DNA of 64,000 bases from Odontocerum albicorne (GCA_949825065.1 OX463859.1:26553847-26617846); one strand, 5' to 3'; numbered from the stretch's first letter, positions 1 to 12,012 are shown. Notes: generated from the sequence alone by a model not told the origin. A program made the numbers and translations.

Positions 1-515
1 TAATTGCCTTGAATAAAATATGAAATTGCCTTTAAAAAACTTGCTAGCCGCATTGAATAACCTAGATAACTATCTTGAATATTTAGCTAGCTTTCACTTT
101 ATAATAAGCCAGCTACCTTTAATTAACTAGCTACCTGCCTTGTATAAAATTGTAAGTTGGCTTTAGAAAACTTGCTAACCATGTTATATTATATTATATA
201 AACTAAACTAGCTGCTCGAATAAACCAGCTAGCAGCCCTTAATAACAAGTCAGCTGACCTGAATACCACTGTAAATTCCTTTTTTAAAAACTTGCCAGCC
301 GATTTCAATAAATTATCTAGCCGCCTTGAATAAATTAGCTAGAAGCCATTAATATACTTCCAAGCTACCTTTAATTACCAAGCTAGCTGCCTTGAATAAA
401 ATAGTACGTTACCTTTAAAAAAAATTGCTAGATGTGTTGAATAAACAAACTTGCTGTCTTGAATACACTAGCTAGTGATCTCTAATAAATTCACTTGCTC
501 TTTTTAATAAAAGAA
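1..515. repeat. Degenerate tandem repeat, period about 128 bp, 4 copies
   Basis: Related segments start near 8, 136, 258 and 389, each beginning with a variant of CCTTGAATAAAAT and running through TTTAAAAAACTTGCTAGCC. Spacings are 128, 122 and 131 bp. The second half of each unit carries GCTAGC and CAGCTACCTTTAATTA motifs. The left edge is cut by the window, so the array may extend outward. Confidence 0.65.
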
Positions 516-583
516 AAAAAAACGGATGCGTAATTTAGAAAATTTTATTTTTAAACTGCGCTTGACACACATTTAATTTAAGC

Positions 584-898
584 TGGGACGACCAAGGTCT
601 GAGTGAATGTGATGGAATACATATAGCCTGAACGAGTGGACTTGTTTTTGCTCAATTATTAGTGTAAGAATTGTTATCTAGTTAAAAGTAGTATTTAGGT
701 GTTAATTATTTCTAAGAAATCATATATATAGATTGAATTTTTTTTTTAAATAAAATGATATGTAGGAAAATAAAGTGAGGTAAGTTCATAAATTATAACA
801 TATAATTAAGATAAGTTAAGTTATAAACTTGTATATAGGTTTAGCCTTGACAAATGTTTGTACAATAATTTACTTTTTTTAATAAAAAAAAAAGAAAA
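584..898 (+). repeat. Dispersed repeat R4 with A-rich 3' end
   Basis: It starts at ACCAAGGTCTGAGTGAATGT and runs through GTAAGAATTGTTATCTAGTT to an A-rich end after TTGTACAATAATTTAC. The same sequence recurs at 27065-27189 plus 27808-28020, at 34440-34657, and reversed at 57295-57610. The A-rich tail and lack of a reading frame suggest a LINE 3' UTR or a non-autonomous retroposon. The family name is mine. Confidence 0.6.
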
Positions 899-1866
899 AC
901 ATAAAATTTTAAATTCTTATCATCGTTAAAAATGAAAAACAGATAAATTTGTCTTATGTTGGATGTAGCCTTTTCTTCACCCACATATTTCGTATCTAAA
1001 AAATATCCAGCATATTTTTTTCGTCTTTCTTATATTTACATGATTCAACACTATTCCGAGTTATGCCTAGCTCGCAAATTTTGACTCGATGTGATCTTGT
1101 GTTGATATAACGTATTCACCTGTTCCTGACTGAAGAATTTCCACGCTATTCAAGTTAATTCTGCCAGAATAATCCCTAACCGTACTCAACAAAATCCCAG
1201 TTGCGATCAAATAGATGAAAGTGTATTCAATCTCAAAAGTGGATATTTCAATGATGAACAACAGACAAAGCAAATATATGTTGTTAACAAATGATGTGTT
1301 TAATACCGAATGATTTCTAATTAAACCCTCATAACAAAACTGTCAAGTCAAGTTAATTTTCTTTCGTTGCTGACAATCTTCTTACAGGCAACAGAACTGA
1401 ACAAATATATGGTACAGTGAACCCTCTTGTGTTAGTTCTTCAACTTCTCTTTATTAGTTCTGAATTTTACTCTGCAATATCAGTTGAATTATCTCATGTT
1501 TTTTCTTTGCATTACAAGTGCTCTATGTTTATCTTATTACTGGTGGATAATTCTCTTTATTCGTGCATTTTAAGATGCCATCATTTTGGCCATTGTCAAC
1601 CCATGAGACTTACAGCATTTTTCTATAGCATATCATTCACATATAAAAATATATAAATGTCTTTGTGGTGGCCTGAGTAAGTGTACATGTTCAAAACAAA
1701 GGTATAAAGAATATGGAATAACGCAAAATTCGGATATATAATTCAAGATTGTAATGCTTGTTACAGAGGAAATCCTTAAATTTGAAGAAGCAGCTTCTTG
1801 CAATTGTTCTGGTTGTTTGAGAATATTTTTATATAGTAATGGACTTGCACAGGTTGTATTACAGCA
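899..1866. other. AT-rich stretch, no gene recognised
   Basis: Short ORFs on both strands (for example 1417-1656 +) have no recognisable motif and look like chance. I see no repeat shared with the rest of the window. Confidence 0.5.
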
Positions 1867-2265
1867 TTAGAGGTGCATGGTCAAATGGTAACGCACTAGA
1901 CTTCCGTGCGAAAAGTCGCCGGTTCGGTATGCTACTCCCCTCCAAAAATACAGATTTTTCCGCCCAGTATTCGGGTTTATAAGAATACTTATGACTTCAG
2001 TCATATATATTATTTCAATTAAAAAATATAAAAACATGCTGGTGTGCTCCGATCGTCCCATTTCGGTGTGCCATCGGATCCAGTACAGCAGTGTGGCTGA
2101 TGAGTTTGCTGGTGTACAAAGGCTCACTCTCTCAATGAAGAGAAAAATAGAAAGAAACAAAGTCTCCACAGCACAGCTTTGCTTTCCAACTGAATTGACG
2201 TTGGAATGGCGAGGAGATCTTTGACTACGAGGCCCAGCAATGAACGAACTACAGCAAGAGTGTAA
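1867..2265 (+). mobile_element. SINE-A copy (tRNA-derived head)
   Basis: The head resembles a tRNA gene: an A-box-like TGGTCAAATGG near 1878 and a B-box-like CCGGTTCGGTATGC near 1919. The body contains ACATGCTGGTGTGCTCCGAT and CACAGCACAGCTTTGCTTTC, and the end has GAGGCCCAGCAA. Copies lie at 13512-13935 (+), 22705-23065 (-), 41260-41560 (-) and 43868-44030 (-, head only). The polymerase III head with an unrelated body is the usual structure of a SINE, mobilised by LINE enzymes. Reading frames over it are shadows. Confidence 0.75.
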
Positions 2266-2417
2266 TACAATATAGGCCCGTATGCTTTCACGCTTCTTTA
2301 ATCTATGACAAAATTCTTGAAGAGTTTATAACGTGTATGTGTAGAGCAAAGTGCTGACGTGTTGCAGCAATATTCAAAACGTGATTGCATCAGCTTTGTT
2401 ATCTTAAAGGTCCACTG

Positions 2418-2605
2418 TATTATATTGTACTACGCTTTTATTTTATACTGCATAATCTCTTCCAATCAATCAGAAAGGTGTTTAAACAGGGATTTGGTGA
2501 AAACCAGACTGGAAATATTTAGAAAAAATCTTGTTTTTAACGGGAATTGAACCGGCAACTTCCGAGCTGGAAGAACGGCATCTTACCAACTTAACTTGAA
2601 TAGAC
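2418..2605 (-). mobile_element. SINE-B copy
   Basis: Read on the minus strand it begins with a tRNA-like head (A box TTGGTAAGATGCC, B box CCGGTTCAATTCCCG), followed by an A/T-rich joint and a tail with GTCTGGTTTTCACC and a GATTATGCAG segment. SINE-B is the most frequent family here, with about fifteen full or partial copies. Its consensus tail reads roughly CTGGTTAGTTGGAAGATATT then CCATATGGCAATAAG. Confidence 0.7.
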
Positions 2606-2895
2606 TATGGAGGTCGCCAAATATTCTTTGGCATTTAGTTCTCAAAACATTGCGATACATATCTTTCGTTTCTTCTACACCCCTACATCTTTTCATACAA
2701 TTTCTCTTACGTTTCTTTCTTTCAAGATATAATTCTTTTGATCCACTCATAATTTACTTGGTCTTCCTCTAGCACACCTTCAACTTAAATTTGTGTTATT
2801 AGTCTTCTTTTGTTCCTTATGGCCAAACCATATGGGAATGCTCGTTTCAACAATTCAGCCTTAGTCCACATTCATACACAATCATTTCGTTCCGT

Positions 2896-4245
2896 ATTTT
2901 TTTTATCCACTTTGCACGGATTTCTCTTGTTACACAAAGAGAGTCTGCTTCTAGCGTTAGCTTATTCGTTAAGAATAATATCAGCCAGAATTCTTCTCAT
3001 ACTGCTAGACGGTACCGAGAATACGAGTATAACAACAGTGTCATTTAGTTGGTTCAATATCTCTATACCACGCGTGACTGAATGTTTAGTCATGATATTC
3101 GTCTTGTAAGTTAGTATGTAGAATAGAGGGTGATTCCTTGCACGGCTATATTTATTGGGTACATATAAACTTAGTGTTTCTAGAATCGCGGGACAGTTAA
3201 AGCAACCTTGGAAAACCTTAAGTAGGAATATCGCAATGGATTCTTGCTTTCTTGTTTCGAGGCTTCTATAGTTACACACCGTGAGAAGTTCGGCATGGTG
3301 AACATATTTTGGGTTATCCCCATTTTTTCGGTACCATAGGTATCTGAGGATTTTTTTTTGTATTTGTTCTATATTGTTTTTATATTTGAGCTGATGAGGA
3401 GCCCAAACCGTAGATGCATATTCTAATTTGCTTCTAATTAGATAATTACATAAGTTTCGGAGGATATCGGTGCTGTTAAATTCTCTTGATATTCTCATTA
3501 TAAACCGAGTAGTTTGTAACAGTCCGATATCAAACGTGAGACATGGTTAACGAACGTGAGTCCGACATCAAGGGTTACGCCCAAATCTTTGAACTCAAAA
3601 ACTCTGTTTAATGTCATTCCCTGTATAGTATACTGATGGTGGATTGGTGAAAACGATCGACTATAAGATACACAGACACATTTATTAATGTTGAACAGAA
3701 GATGATTTTGCTCACTCCAGGAGACTAGGGAGTCTAGGTCCTGTTGTAACTGTGCACAGTCGTGAGGTGAATTGATATTTTTGAAAACTGAGTAGGTTTT
3801 GAACGTTCTTTGTTTTTTGGCTTCGGCTGGAGCTGTTTCTGACATTTTCGTGGATTTGGTCCTTTTTCCAAAGTTATGTATTTTTGGGGTCGCAGCTTTG
3901 GATTCGGGTATGTGGTTAGGTTTATATTCGGGTATGTGGTTAGGTTCCCCAACTCAAATGGTTTTGCTTCCCGTACTCACTGACACTTTTGCCTCAAGGG
4001 CTACTATCTTCGCGCACAAAGATGCTATTGTATTGTCTTGAGTTTTGAGTAACTCAATTTGACCACTTCACAATTTTCTAGATTAGATATTTTGGAAATA
4101 AGAGACTTTAATTCTCCTCTCAATTCCGATACAACTCCGGTAAATTCCTCGATAATTGCGGTACTTGATCGAGTAATTTTATATATATTGATATTAAATA
4201 TTTTTATGACTTTGACTCCATCAAGGAGTACTGCGACAAAATGAC
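2896..4245 (-). pseudogene. LINE-A: reverse transcriptase end joined to ORF1-like part
   Basis: Minus-strand relic of a non-LTR retrotransposon of the CR1/jockey type. Codons at 3845-3498 carry SVFKNINSPHDCAQLQQDL and LLFNINKCVCVSYSRS, the part just after the catalytic YADD box. The frame shifts at 3498, and 3498-2962 continues with LIRSKLEYASTVWAPHQ, typical of the C-terminal thumb region. Upstream (4245-3800) the frame reads a coiled-coil-like, charged stretch with two stops, then SETAPAEAKKQRTFKTY, as in LINE ORF1 proteins. The junction TFKTY/SVFKN skips the endonuclease and most of the reverse transcriptase, so this is an internally deleted, chimeric copy. A second copy with the same 3' end is at 33085-33905. 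Not functional. Confidence 0.75.
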
Positions 4246-4619
4246 ACTAGACTTTTACAACAAAATATATCTAAACCGCACACAAACCCGCTCATCGCAA
4301 ATCTCGGACGACAAAAAGGCCTGGATGAACTACCCTTAAGATACAGACACAGACTCCCTGACCACATCATTCTCACCCGATCGGAAGCGGGGCGAAACCT
4401 CGAGCAAGACGAGGGCCCGGGAGGACAAGCGTAAGAGGGTCCCTATTACTATCACTGTAGCATAACATTATTCGCATCTAGCAAATGACAACTTGATACT
4501 GCCCAGTGTTTAACATTGTAGATCCAGAGGAAGAGCGTTCGAGAGACACGCCTCCAGGACCGATGAGCGGCACGCGGCTGAAAGAGGACAACCAAAGGGG
4601 GTGAACCAACGCCCCTGGA
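4246..4619. other. GC-richer unassigned block
   Basis: This block is clearly richer in G+C than its surroundings and contains GAGGGCCCGGGAGG and CACGCCTCCAGGACC. It lies between the LINE-A relic and a LINE-B tail, so it may be transposon sequence, but I find no reading frame or match elsewhere in the window. Confidence 0.4.
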
Positions 4620-4870
4620 CTTCGAGTTACACTATATACACTACAACACTCACACTCCACTAACAAGCCGTATGTGTTAATATCACAGAACGGAAGAGCC
4701 CAGAGGTCCTCTGAAGTTCGACTTCCCTCGGTGAGTTTTCTGCGGTTTTCTCACCGAATATGTCTTCAATACATATGCAAATGCGGGGAAGCTTCAATCA
4801 CAAGCCTCAGCCGATACCTTCCCACCTCTACACTCTACACTCACACCTGATCTTATAAATATATGTATTT
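4620..4870 (+). mobile_element. LINE-B 3' untranslated end
   Basis: Shares the block GTATGTGTTAATATCACA, then TTTTCTGCGGTTTTCTCACC, AATATGTCTTC and ATATGCAAATGCGGGGAAG with 14945-15290, 26190-26530, 32695-32945 and 36040-36125. In the 14.7 and 26.1 kb copies this block follows LINE C-terminal coding sequence, which identifies it as a LINE 3' UTR. Confidence 0.6.
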
Positions 4871-6097
4871 ATTTTCCTCATACGTTTAACTGTATTCTTC
4901 TTCTCCTGCTTTATAGTCTATATAGTCTCTCTTTTGCTTTATAGTCTATATATTCTTTATAGTCCCTCAGCCGGTAGATAAGTAAATGATAAAGAGCTAA
5001 GAAAGCTAAGGAAGCCTCGCCACATTACGTCTTTGCGCCTTCTTCACCGTCTTCTCCAGCATCGTCACCTCATCTTTACAGTCAACACCATCGTCGCTAC
5101 ACTGAGGCCCCCGGGATGAGCGGGAGGACGCCTTACATGAACTGCGCCACCAGGGCCGCTGACATGAGCGTTCGAACGCCTTTGGAGATAGTCACCATGC
5201 CCAACTATGGTTGATACAAATGTAAAAAACAAAGGCTCATTGAGCCTAAAAATCCTCATAAATTCATACAAAAAATATTTTATATAAGTATACACATATA
5301 AATAACACATATGACACAACAGAGAAAAGGGTATTCCCTCAAATCACTGACAAAATGAACAAAATGCACAATTAAATAATTGCACAAGTATTAAAAATTT
5401 ACTTAAAGTAAAATAACTCGTATCTATTCTGTCATAAATGGTCACCCCATACATTAGTTTCAAAGTATTCATTTCTACAACATGTATTTATTTGGCTCCT
5501 TTAAATATTTTTAAACGTCTACATTTCACTTCCATACATCGTTATTCTAAAGAAAGTTGGCACTAAAATACTGTTTTGTAATAATATTGTTTATATATTT
5601 AAGTGACTCATTGACTGTGTTTCCTATCACTACACACCTTTCTATATCTCTCTTAACTTTCTCTCTTGACTCTCTCTTAACTCTCTTAACTATATTCTCT
5701 TAACTTTGAGCCACAAAAATGTGTTAAATAAAAAATGTTTTAGCATTGACAAAATGTACATAGTTGACAAACAAACATAGAAATGAAAAAATTTAAAGAA
5801 TAATCTCTTGAATACTATTATCTTTTTCTTTTGAAGTCTTTCGCGAAAAGCCTTCAAGCTGTTTGTTTATGATTTTATCTAAATAGCTTCATTATATTTC
5901 ATATTAGCATCGTTATACAGATTACCGTTTCATTGTTATATTTTTAAAATTTAGTATTTGCTAATTACAAGAATCAGGGCTTAACTCAGTAATGCGCAAT
6001 ACGTGCTGGGCACGCAGGCTGCAAAGGTTTCGTTGCGGTTTTTAAAACAATTACAATTCACTTGTTTTTGAGAGAGAAAATAATAAATTTTGAATTT
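4871..6097. other. AT-rich DNA with a GC-rich patch and CT-rich run
   Basis: 5040-5200 is GC-richer (GGCCCCCGGGATGAGCGGG); a minus-strand frame crosses it, but I recognise nothing in it. 5640-5705 is a CT-rich low-complexity run built on CTCTCTTAA. 4915-4965 repeats TTTATAGTCTATATA. No gene seen. Confidence 0.45.
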
Positions 6098-6295
6098 ACG
6101 ACCTTCTTGACTTAGTTGCTTCTTCCAATCCGGATGTTGCGGGTTCAGTTCCTAAAACTTTTTTTTAAATAGGGTATCAAGCTCGTTTTCATTTAAGGCC
6201 TCGTTAACATATTGCTCGTTGGTTGGAATAGATAGTCACATGGCAAAAAGCTGACCAGGTTGTTGTTATATGTACAAAAAAATAACTAAATGTAA
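6098..6295 (+). mobile_element. SINE-B copy
   Basis: tRNA-like head with B box GCGGGTTCAGTTCC near 6137, a T-rich joint, then the tail with CGTTTTCATTTAAGGCCTC, GGTTGGAATAGATAG and CACATGGCAAAAAGCT, ending in ACCAGGTTGTTG. Divergent but co-linear with the 13.3 kb copy. Confidence 0.65.
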
Positions 6296-7245
6296 AATAA
6301 ACTGAAATAAATGGTTTGATTGCAATTTTTATTCGTTGACCATCTGTAAGTATATATAGTATCAAACTTCAATAGTAAAAACGTTTTTTATAATTGTTGC
6401 TTTTTACTTATTTTCATTTATATACATTATACATATGGTACATCTGGCAGTCTTATAGCTTAACCCTTTAGGTACCGCAAGGTATTATAATGGCTGATTC
6501 CGAAGGGCCGTGATTTTTTTAGAAAAAATAAAACCCAATATAATTATCTTTTTTGTATATATATATTCAAAGGATATGATCAAGATTTACCAAATATGTA
6601 CAATATGTGTCGTTTGTGCCGCCGCTCACTAAAAAAAACAACAAAAACTTTAATAAAATGTCAGGGTTGTCACAGCTTATCATAGAAAATACGGAAACAT
6701 ACGTTAATAACATATTTGATAGAATTAAAAGTATTTGTTAGACGAAAATATTAATTATTTTAAAAACCACGGAAAGTAAATAATGTAACTATAAAATTAT
6801 TTCAACGGTCAAATAAGCAAAACGGAAAACTGACAACCCTGTATTACAGACACATGTCGACTGTCATGCGACGCTTTTAGGATAATCTCTGTAAATTCGA
6901 TAATATCTGTAAACTTTTATAGTATTTATTCATCATCTAAATAGATGTCTCTATATGGTCCATTTTTTAGATTATTCGAATTAGTACTAGACATTGGCTA
7001 GAAACAGGCATAAAGTTGAGCGATTTAACTTGCAAATTTTGCATGATTGGCCCCACGGGCACGGCAACAGTGCAGTTAATGGTGATTTATTTCAATCAAT
7101 AAGCTTTAAATGAAAATTAAATATGGAAAAATATTAAAAATTGATATACGAAATTCGCACATGTAAACTTTTTTTTAATTCGAGACATTTCAAACTCTTA
7201 AAACATATTGAAATAATTTAATATTGTATATACATATTTACTTCT
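6296..7245. other. AT-rich DNA; possible piggyBac-like terminus at 6460
   Basis: At 6460-6480 a TTAA is followed by CCCTTTAGGTACCGC, which resembles the TTAA target plus CCC start of piggyBac-type ends. I found no matching inverted end nearby, so this is only a hint. The rest shows no gene. Confidence 0.3.
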
Positions 7246-7655
7246 TTATATTGTGAAGACTTGGCCACTCACCCAAGCCTCCAAAAAAACATATAAAAGC
7301 ATTTGACATGTAGAGCTACAGGAGAATGTTAAAAATTTCCTGAGTTCGTAAAGTGCGTAACGAAGAGGTCCTCTTAGACATATGAAAAAAGACAAAGAAT
7401 CAAGTATGTTACTCACTTGCATTGAGAGGAGAAGTTTTGAATACTTTGGGCATTTCATGAGAGGAAACAAATATATGATCATCCAAATCATACTACAGGG
7501 GAAGATAGACAAAGAAAGTAATTTGTTAGAAGAAGAAAGAACTCGTGGCTTAAGAACTTAAGTGAGTGGAATTGTGACACGGAGACATTTTTCAGAGCTG
7601 CTATAAACAAAACTAAAACTAGGCAAGATGGTTGTCAACCTAGAACGTAAAGAAG
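7246..7655 (+). pseudogene. LINE-D C-terminal coding relic
   Basis: From 7406 the plus strand reads LLTCIERRSFEYFGHFMRGN, then IIQIILQGKID. After one frame change near 7555 it reads LSEWNCDTETFFRAAINKTK. This order (IERR..FGHxMR, IIQGKI, LSEW, FFRAAxNK) is the familiar C-terminal tail of an endonuclease/reverse-transcriptase LINE protein. The upstream part carries stops, so it is dead. A related, minus-strand tail is at 40094-40270 with RRRISWLRNIRDW. Confidence 0.7.
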
Positions 7656-7772
7656 AACTAAAGAAGATACGTTATCATTGAAATAACGTTGATCATAGTT
7701 AAACAATTAAAATTAATGAAGAAAGTTGAATTTAATATTTCGTTACTAATAACTTACTTCGTAAAAACAATA

Positions 7773-8030
7773 ATTGAAGAGTTAAACTCATAAACCACTC
7801 AAGAACCAAAAAGAAAGTAAAGAGTTATAAGACAAAACCTGTGCGGTATTTGAGTAAATTGCTTGTGGATATGTGCCCAGTGACATCTTTGGTTGTAAAA
7901 TATAATCATATTTAGTTTGAATTCACATATATACCATTTATGGGTATATTGTCGCTTGTTGATAAACAGTTTTTCCATAAAAAAAATCAAAATATGGTTG
8001 TTATGTGGTTTATGAGTTTAACTCTTCAAT
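7773..8030. mobile_element. Possible 258-bp MITE with perfect 26-bp inverted ends
   Basis: Positions 7773-7798 and 8005-8030 are exact reverse complements over 26 bp (ATTGAAGAGTTAAACTCATA and six more bases). The 206-bp interior has no coding sign beyond a short chance ORF. Terminal inverted repeats around a short non-coding body fit a MITE, but no clear target duplication is visible and I saw no second copy. Confidence 0.5.
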
Positions 8031-8885
8031 TTCAAGTTAATGAACAACCAAAACTTGAGACTAGACGTAAAGTATGTGACTTTTTTTTTGTATATCTTAA
8101 AAGTCAATAAAAAATATTATATTTGGAAAAACAGAATTGAAATACAATAGACCATATATTTTAGATGTATTAAAACGCTGTTTAATTTTAAAATAAACGT
8201 TAACATTTTTTTTTATATTTGAGTGGCAAATTCATTCTTACGCCCGAGTGACACTAACCATGGAAGGGGCCCTGATAAGAAAATCAAAATCTGAAAAAAA
8301 TAAGCTCTTTTTATATTTAATTGGAAAGGAGAAAAATTTAAGGAGATTTTTTTTTGACCCAAGCCTAATAGTGACCCAGGCCTAACAGGCGTTTTGTTTT
8401 ATTTTATAACGAAGTAATAATGCTTTGTTTCTAAACAAAAACTTTTAATGAGTTATTTTAATGTTGTATTTTTTTCTGTGGTTATGACAATTGTGGAGGC
8501 TCACGAAACAATGTATTGTATATTTTATACTTAGTCGATCTGAAGAACGTATTTGAAGTATTTTTATGAAAGGAATGCTTTACTATACAAATTAAGAAAT
8601 AAATCAAATAATTAAAAGGAAAGCTAAACAAAGGAATGTCTAAATAAAAATAAATGAAAGAAAGAAAAATAAAGCAAAGCTGAAATAAAAATAAATGAAA
8701 GAAATAAAAACTAAGGAAAGGGGAAATTTAAGTATGAGATAAATTTGCAGATTTAATTACCGTTGGAATAAAAATTTATTAGTCTAGTTTTTGCGAAAGG
8801 TTTCCGACATCTATTTGGTTAGTTGAAAGATATTACCTAATGAAAATTATCTTGCTAAGTTGAAGTGTATAAAACGAAAGTGTAA
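8031..8885. other. AT-rich DNA, no gene recognised
   Basis: 8585-8715 is an A-rich run in which AAATAAAAATAAATGAAAG recurs. There is no reading frame of note and no match to the dispersed families. Confidence 0.45.
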
Positions 8886-9395
8886 CACGGTGATTCCCTG
8901 AGTGAGCGCTCTATTGGGGCGGTAGAAATTGAATGGTGACGCTGAAAGCCAAGAGGGTAGTAGGGATCGTTGGAAAATAAGGGGGCGTTAGGTAGGCTCT
9001 AGGCTGGTCAAAATGGTTAAATAATACAAATAGATACTTCCTACGAATAAAGTTCTCTCTGAAAAGCTGATTTTATACTCGAGATAAAGTTTTTGTTTAG
9101 TCTAATTTGTAAAATATTGACTTTTTAAATAATTTAATTACAAATAAATGAACGTAAAACTCGAATTTATGTATAGTAAATTGTTTTTCTTAATAAACCA
9201 ATTATTTTGTAGGTGCTAAAATATTTTTGTTTATAAAGTAAATGCTTAAATTTTAAACTTTTTTTTTATTAATTTTTCAATGAATCACTTTGACTGACAT
9301 TCAGGGAGAGTTAGGGGTGCTGTTAAAATACGAGTATATACTCTAAAAGGGGGTGGGGTGGGGTGGTGGTATGAAAAAGTTTAGGAAACGTTGAT
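8886..9395 (+). mobile_element. Possible non-autonomous hAT-type element
   Basis: The left end CGGTGATTCCCTGAG with TTGGGGCGGTAGAAATT and AAGGGGGCGTTAGG resembles the ends of non-coding hAT elements. The right end AAAAGTTTAGGAAACGTTG is a weak inverse of it. No 8-bp duplication is clear. The interior is non-coding. Confidence 0.35.
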
Positions 9396-10040
9396 GTCAA
9401 TAAATGTTTTTTTTTAAATATATTTTTAATACTAAGTACACGAAATTAAAATACAAATCAGACTAAAAGTTTTTTTGAGAATCTGACAGTTACTTTTAAA
9501 GAACAAAATTAGATTTAACGTAACTTGAAGTGTTGAATAATTTCAAGTTTGTGGTAAAATAATTATTTGAAACGAAAAGCTGAGCTTTAAACACTGCATC
9601 AAGATGAAAAATGTGACTGTATTTCAAAATGTAAAGCCTTGCATTTCAAATTACAGGGCAGAAGAAAAATGAGCTTTCATTCTATACATGAGGGCGCGAG
9701 TTCAATCTCCCTCTAACTGAAATTGCTTTTCATGTATCTTTAGTATTTGGTAAGTCTTGAAAAGTTGAATGATTTTTAAGGGAGATTAACTCTGTGAATT
9801 GTTAAGAAATGGGTGTTTAATGCACTTTTTACTTTATTTCAAAAGTCTAATTGTCTTTTTGAATGATAATATAAAATGAATCTCTTTAAAGTTTATCAAG
9901 GGTTTGCGTGTATTCTTTTAAACCGTCTTAATTTTGGAATTACTGATCATAGATTACTTTTCAAATGTACGTTTTGCAGCTATTAAGTTTCAGCAAAACG
10001 TTAAAGTTCGAAAATAAGACAAAAATAAAATAACCCTAAT
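9396..10040. other. AT-rich DNA, no gene recognised
   Basis: One B-box-like segment (GCGAGTTCAATCTCC, near 9697) could be a worn SINE head. Nothing else stands out. Confidence 0.4.
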
Positions 10041-10125
10041 GACCTCCGTGACCTTGTTGGTAAGATCCCTGTCGTTCCACTAGGAGGTTGCGGGTTCAAT
10101 TTCCGTCCTAATCTTGATTTATTTT
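10041..10125 (+). mobile_element. SINE-B head (tRNA-like)
   Basis: Only the tRNA-like part remains: TTGGTAAGATCCC as A box and GCGGGTTCAATTTCC as B box. It cannot be a working tRNA: the arms do not close and it belongs to the SINE-B series by sequence. Confidence 0.55.
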
Positions 10126-10357
10126 AAAATTTCAATGTCGTATTAGGACGACAAATTTATATATTATATGTTCAGCAAACATTTTACTCGCACTAAAGAA
10201 AGGGAAACGTTGAAATAAATACTTCCAATTGTTTAAAAAGCAAAGGCAGTATTTAGTATATTGGTTGATATCATGGCTGTCTTTCCAATATAAAAACTGC
10301 AAACTGGTAGTTTAAGGTTTGATTACCACTGAAACATTTAAAAATTTTGTGATCACA

Positions 10358-10555
10358 CGGTCTTCGTGACCTTGTTGGTAAGTCGCTTGGGTCGCAGCCC
10401 GGAGGTCACGGATTCGATTCCTGCAAAGGACTCAGAAAAAAAAAAAAATGGTCTTCACTAAAAGTTTTTTTTGAATTCCCTTCTTGGATGGTTGGAAGCA
10501 ATTGCCACATTGCAAAATGTCCAATACGTTAAACTGCATACAATGGAACTCTAAT
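10358..10555 (+). mobile_element. SINE-B copy
   Basis: Head: CTTGTTGGTAAGTCGC and B box GGATTCGATTCC. An A run separates it from the tail GGTCTTCACTAAAAG, GGATGGTTGGAAGCAATTGC and ACTGCATACAATGG. Full head-to-tail order makes this a good reference copy. Confidence 0.7.
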
Positions 10556-11514
10556 TCATTGAAATATTACTGAGCATTATGTTAATTCTCATTGGAAATC
10601 TAGATATAAGGGAAAGGCAAATTTTTCTTTCTCAGTAATTTTTTTCTTCAATTCTATGCACAATACTGTATTCGTTTCATTAGAATCGAAATTAGCTTGA
10701 TACGTTTTATAAAAAAATACTTACATTTATTTATTTTTGTAATATTTGTCAATAAAAGTGCGTTTGAATCATTAGAACGCCCTTAGAGAGTTTCCTATCT
10801 TAAGGACGCTATATAAATTGTTATTTTATTATTATTATTGTATAAATCACACCTCTTTTGACGAACCTTTATAATAACTCATACTTTATGCTTAATATGC
10901 CTGGATCGCCAATACTTCAATGAAGAGTGTTGAATAATATATGCTAAGCAGGTTCACTAAAATGTGTTAGTGAAAAATAATATATATATACTTACTATTT
11001 TGTTTATTATTTTTATAGCCCTGGAACTTCTGAGCTCTGCTCTGTTGTATGCAGTAATATAAACATTCTTCATTTTAGCTTTAAATTACGTGAATCATAT
11101 TAGTTTAATGCTAATAATTAATTTTACTGTGCCATCTTAAAAATATTCTGAAATCCTTCGCACTCTGAATTGTGTTTATATTTTGTCGATGTTAATGAAC
11201 CGTTAATAAATTCATAGAAAAATTAATACATTATTCTTTGAATGCTCTTTAATAAGATTTTTTTAAGAAATATATCGGTAAGATTAATAAATGTATTTCT
11301 TGTTTTTTGTTTTATACATAAATAAAAAAAAATCCTGACGATGAACGATGTTAACAGTTTATAAAATTTGATGAAAAATTTATAACATTTAAATATATTA
11401 AAAAAATCATCTTTTTAATATTGACATCTTTTTAATATATTCAGTAGAAAAAAATAACAAAAACTTAATGAATTATTAATCTTAAGTAAACATAATACTC
11501 GTTTTGTGTTACAT
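10556..11514. other. AT-rich DNA, no gene recognised
   Basis: Contains an (ATT)n-like run near 10825 and a short (TA)n near 10980. No coding or repeat signal. Confidence 0.45.
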
Positions 11515-11705
11515 TTTTGCTGTATACAGTACAACCTGGCGGGTTAATTACAATGTGAAAATCTATTCTAACCAACAAAATGTTAGAAAAGCCCAAAGTT
11601 AAAACCTGGTCGGAATTATTTAAAAAAAAATCTAGTGACAACGGGAATTGAATTCACAACCTCCAATGTGGAAGACAGTGGAATATTACTAACTGAGTCA
11701 TTCAG
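11515..11705 (-). mobile_element. SINE-B copy
   Basis: Reverse copy: tail GTATACAGTACAACCTGGCG, TTCTAACCAACAAAATGTTA and head with GGGAATTGAATTCACAACC (reverse of the B box). Confidence 0.65.
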
Positions 11706-11819
11706 TAAAATGTATTTTTTTTAATAAAGGCCTTATGAGTTGTGACATTTTGTATTATGTCACAAAAGTGCTTTGTATTTCATCAATATTTATTTTATAA
11801 TGAGTCAACCACATAGACA

Positions 11820-12012
11820 ATTTTTGTGGCCTATTGGTCAAGATTCGAGAGTTACGGGCTCGATTCTCATTTATATAAAATATTATTTAAAATAAATCCT
11901 GTATGATTTTCACTAAATTATACTTTTTTTACATTTTGGTTGGCTGGAGAGATTGCCACATGGCAATAAATCTACAAGGTTGTACTATTTACAACGAAAC
12001 TTTAATACAATT
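11820..12012 (+). mobile_element. SINE-B copy
   Basis: Head TGGCCTATTGGTCAAGATTC with B box GGGCTCGATTCTC, then the tail with GATTTTCACTAAATT, GTTGGCTGGAGAGATTGCC, ACATGGCAATAAAT and AAGGTTGTACT. A short ORF runs over it by chance. Confidence 0.7.

Noticed and set aside
6460..6480. piggyBac element
   Set aside because: Only one TTAA-CCCTTT-type end is visible; there is no opposite end or transposase.
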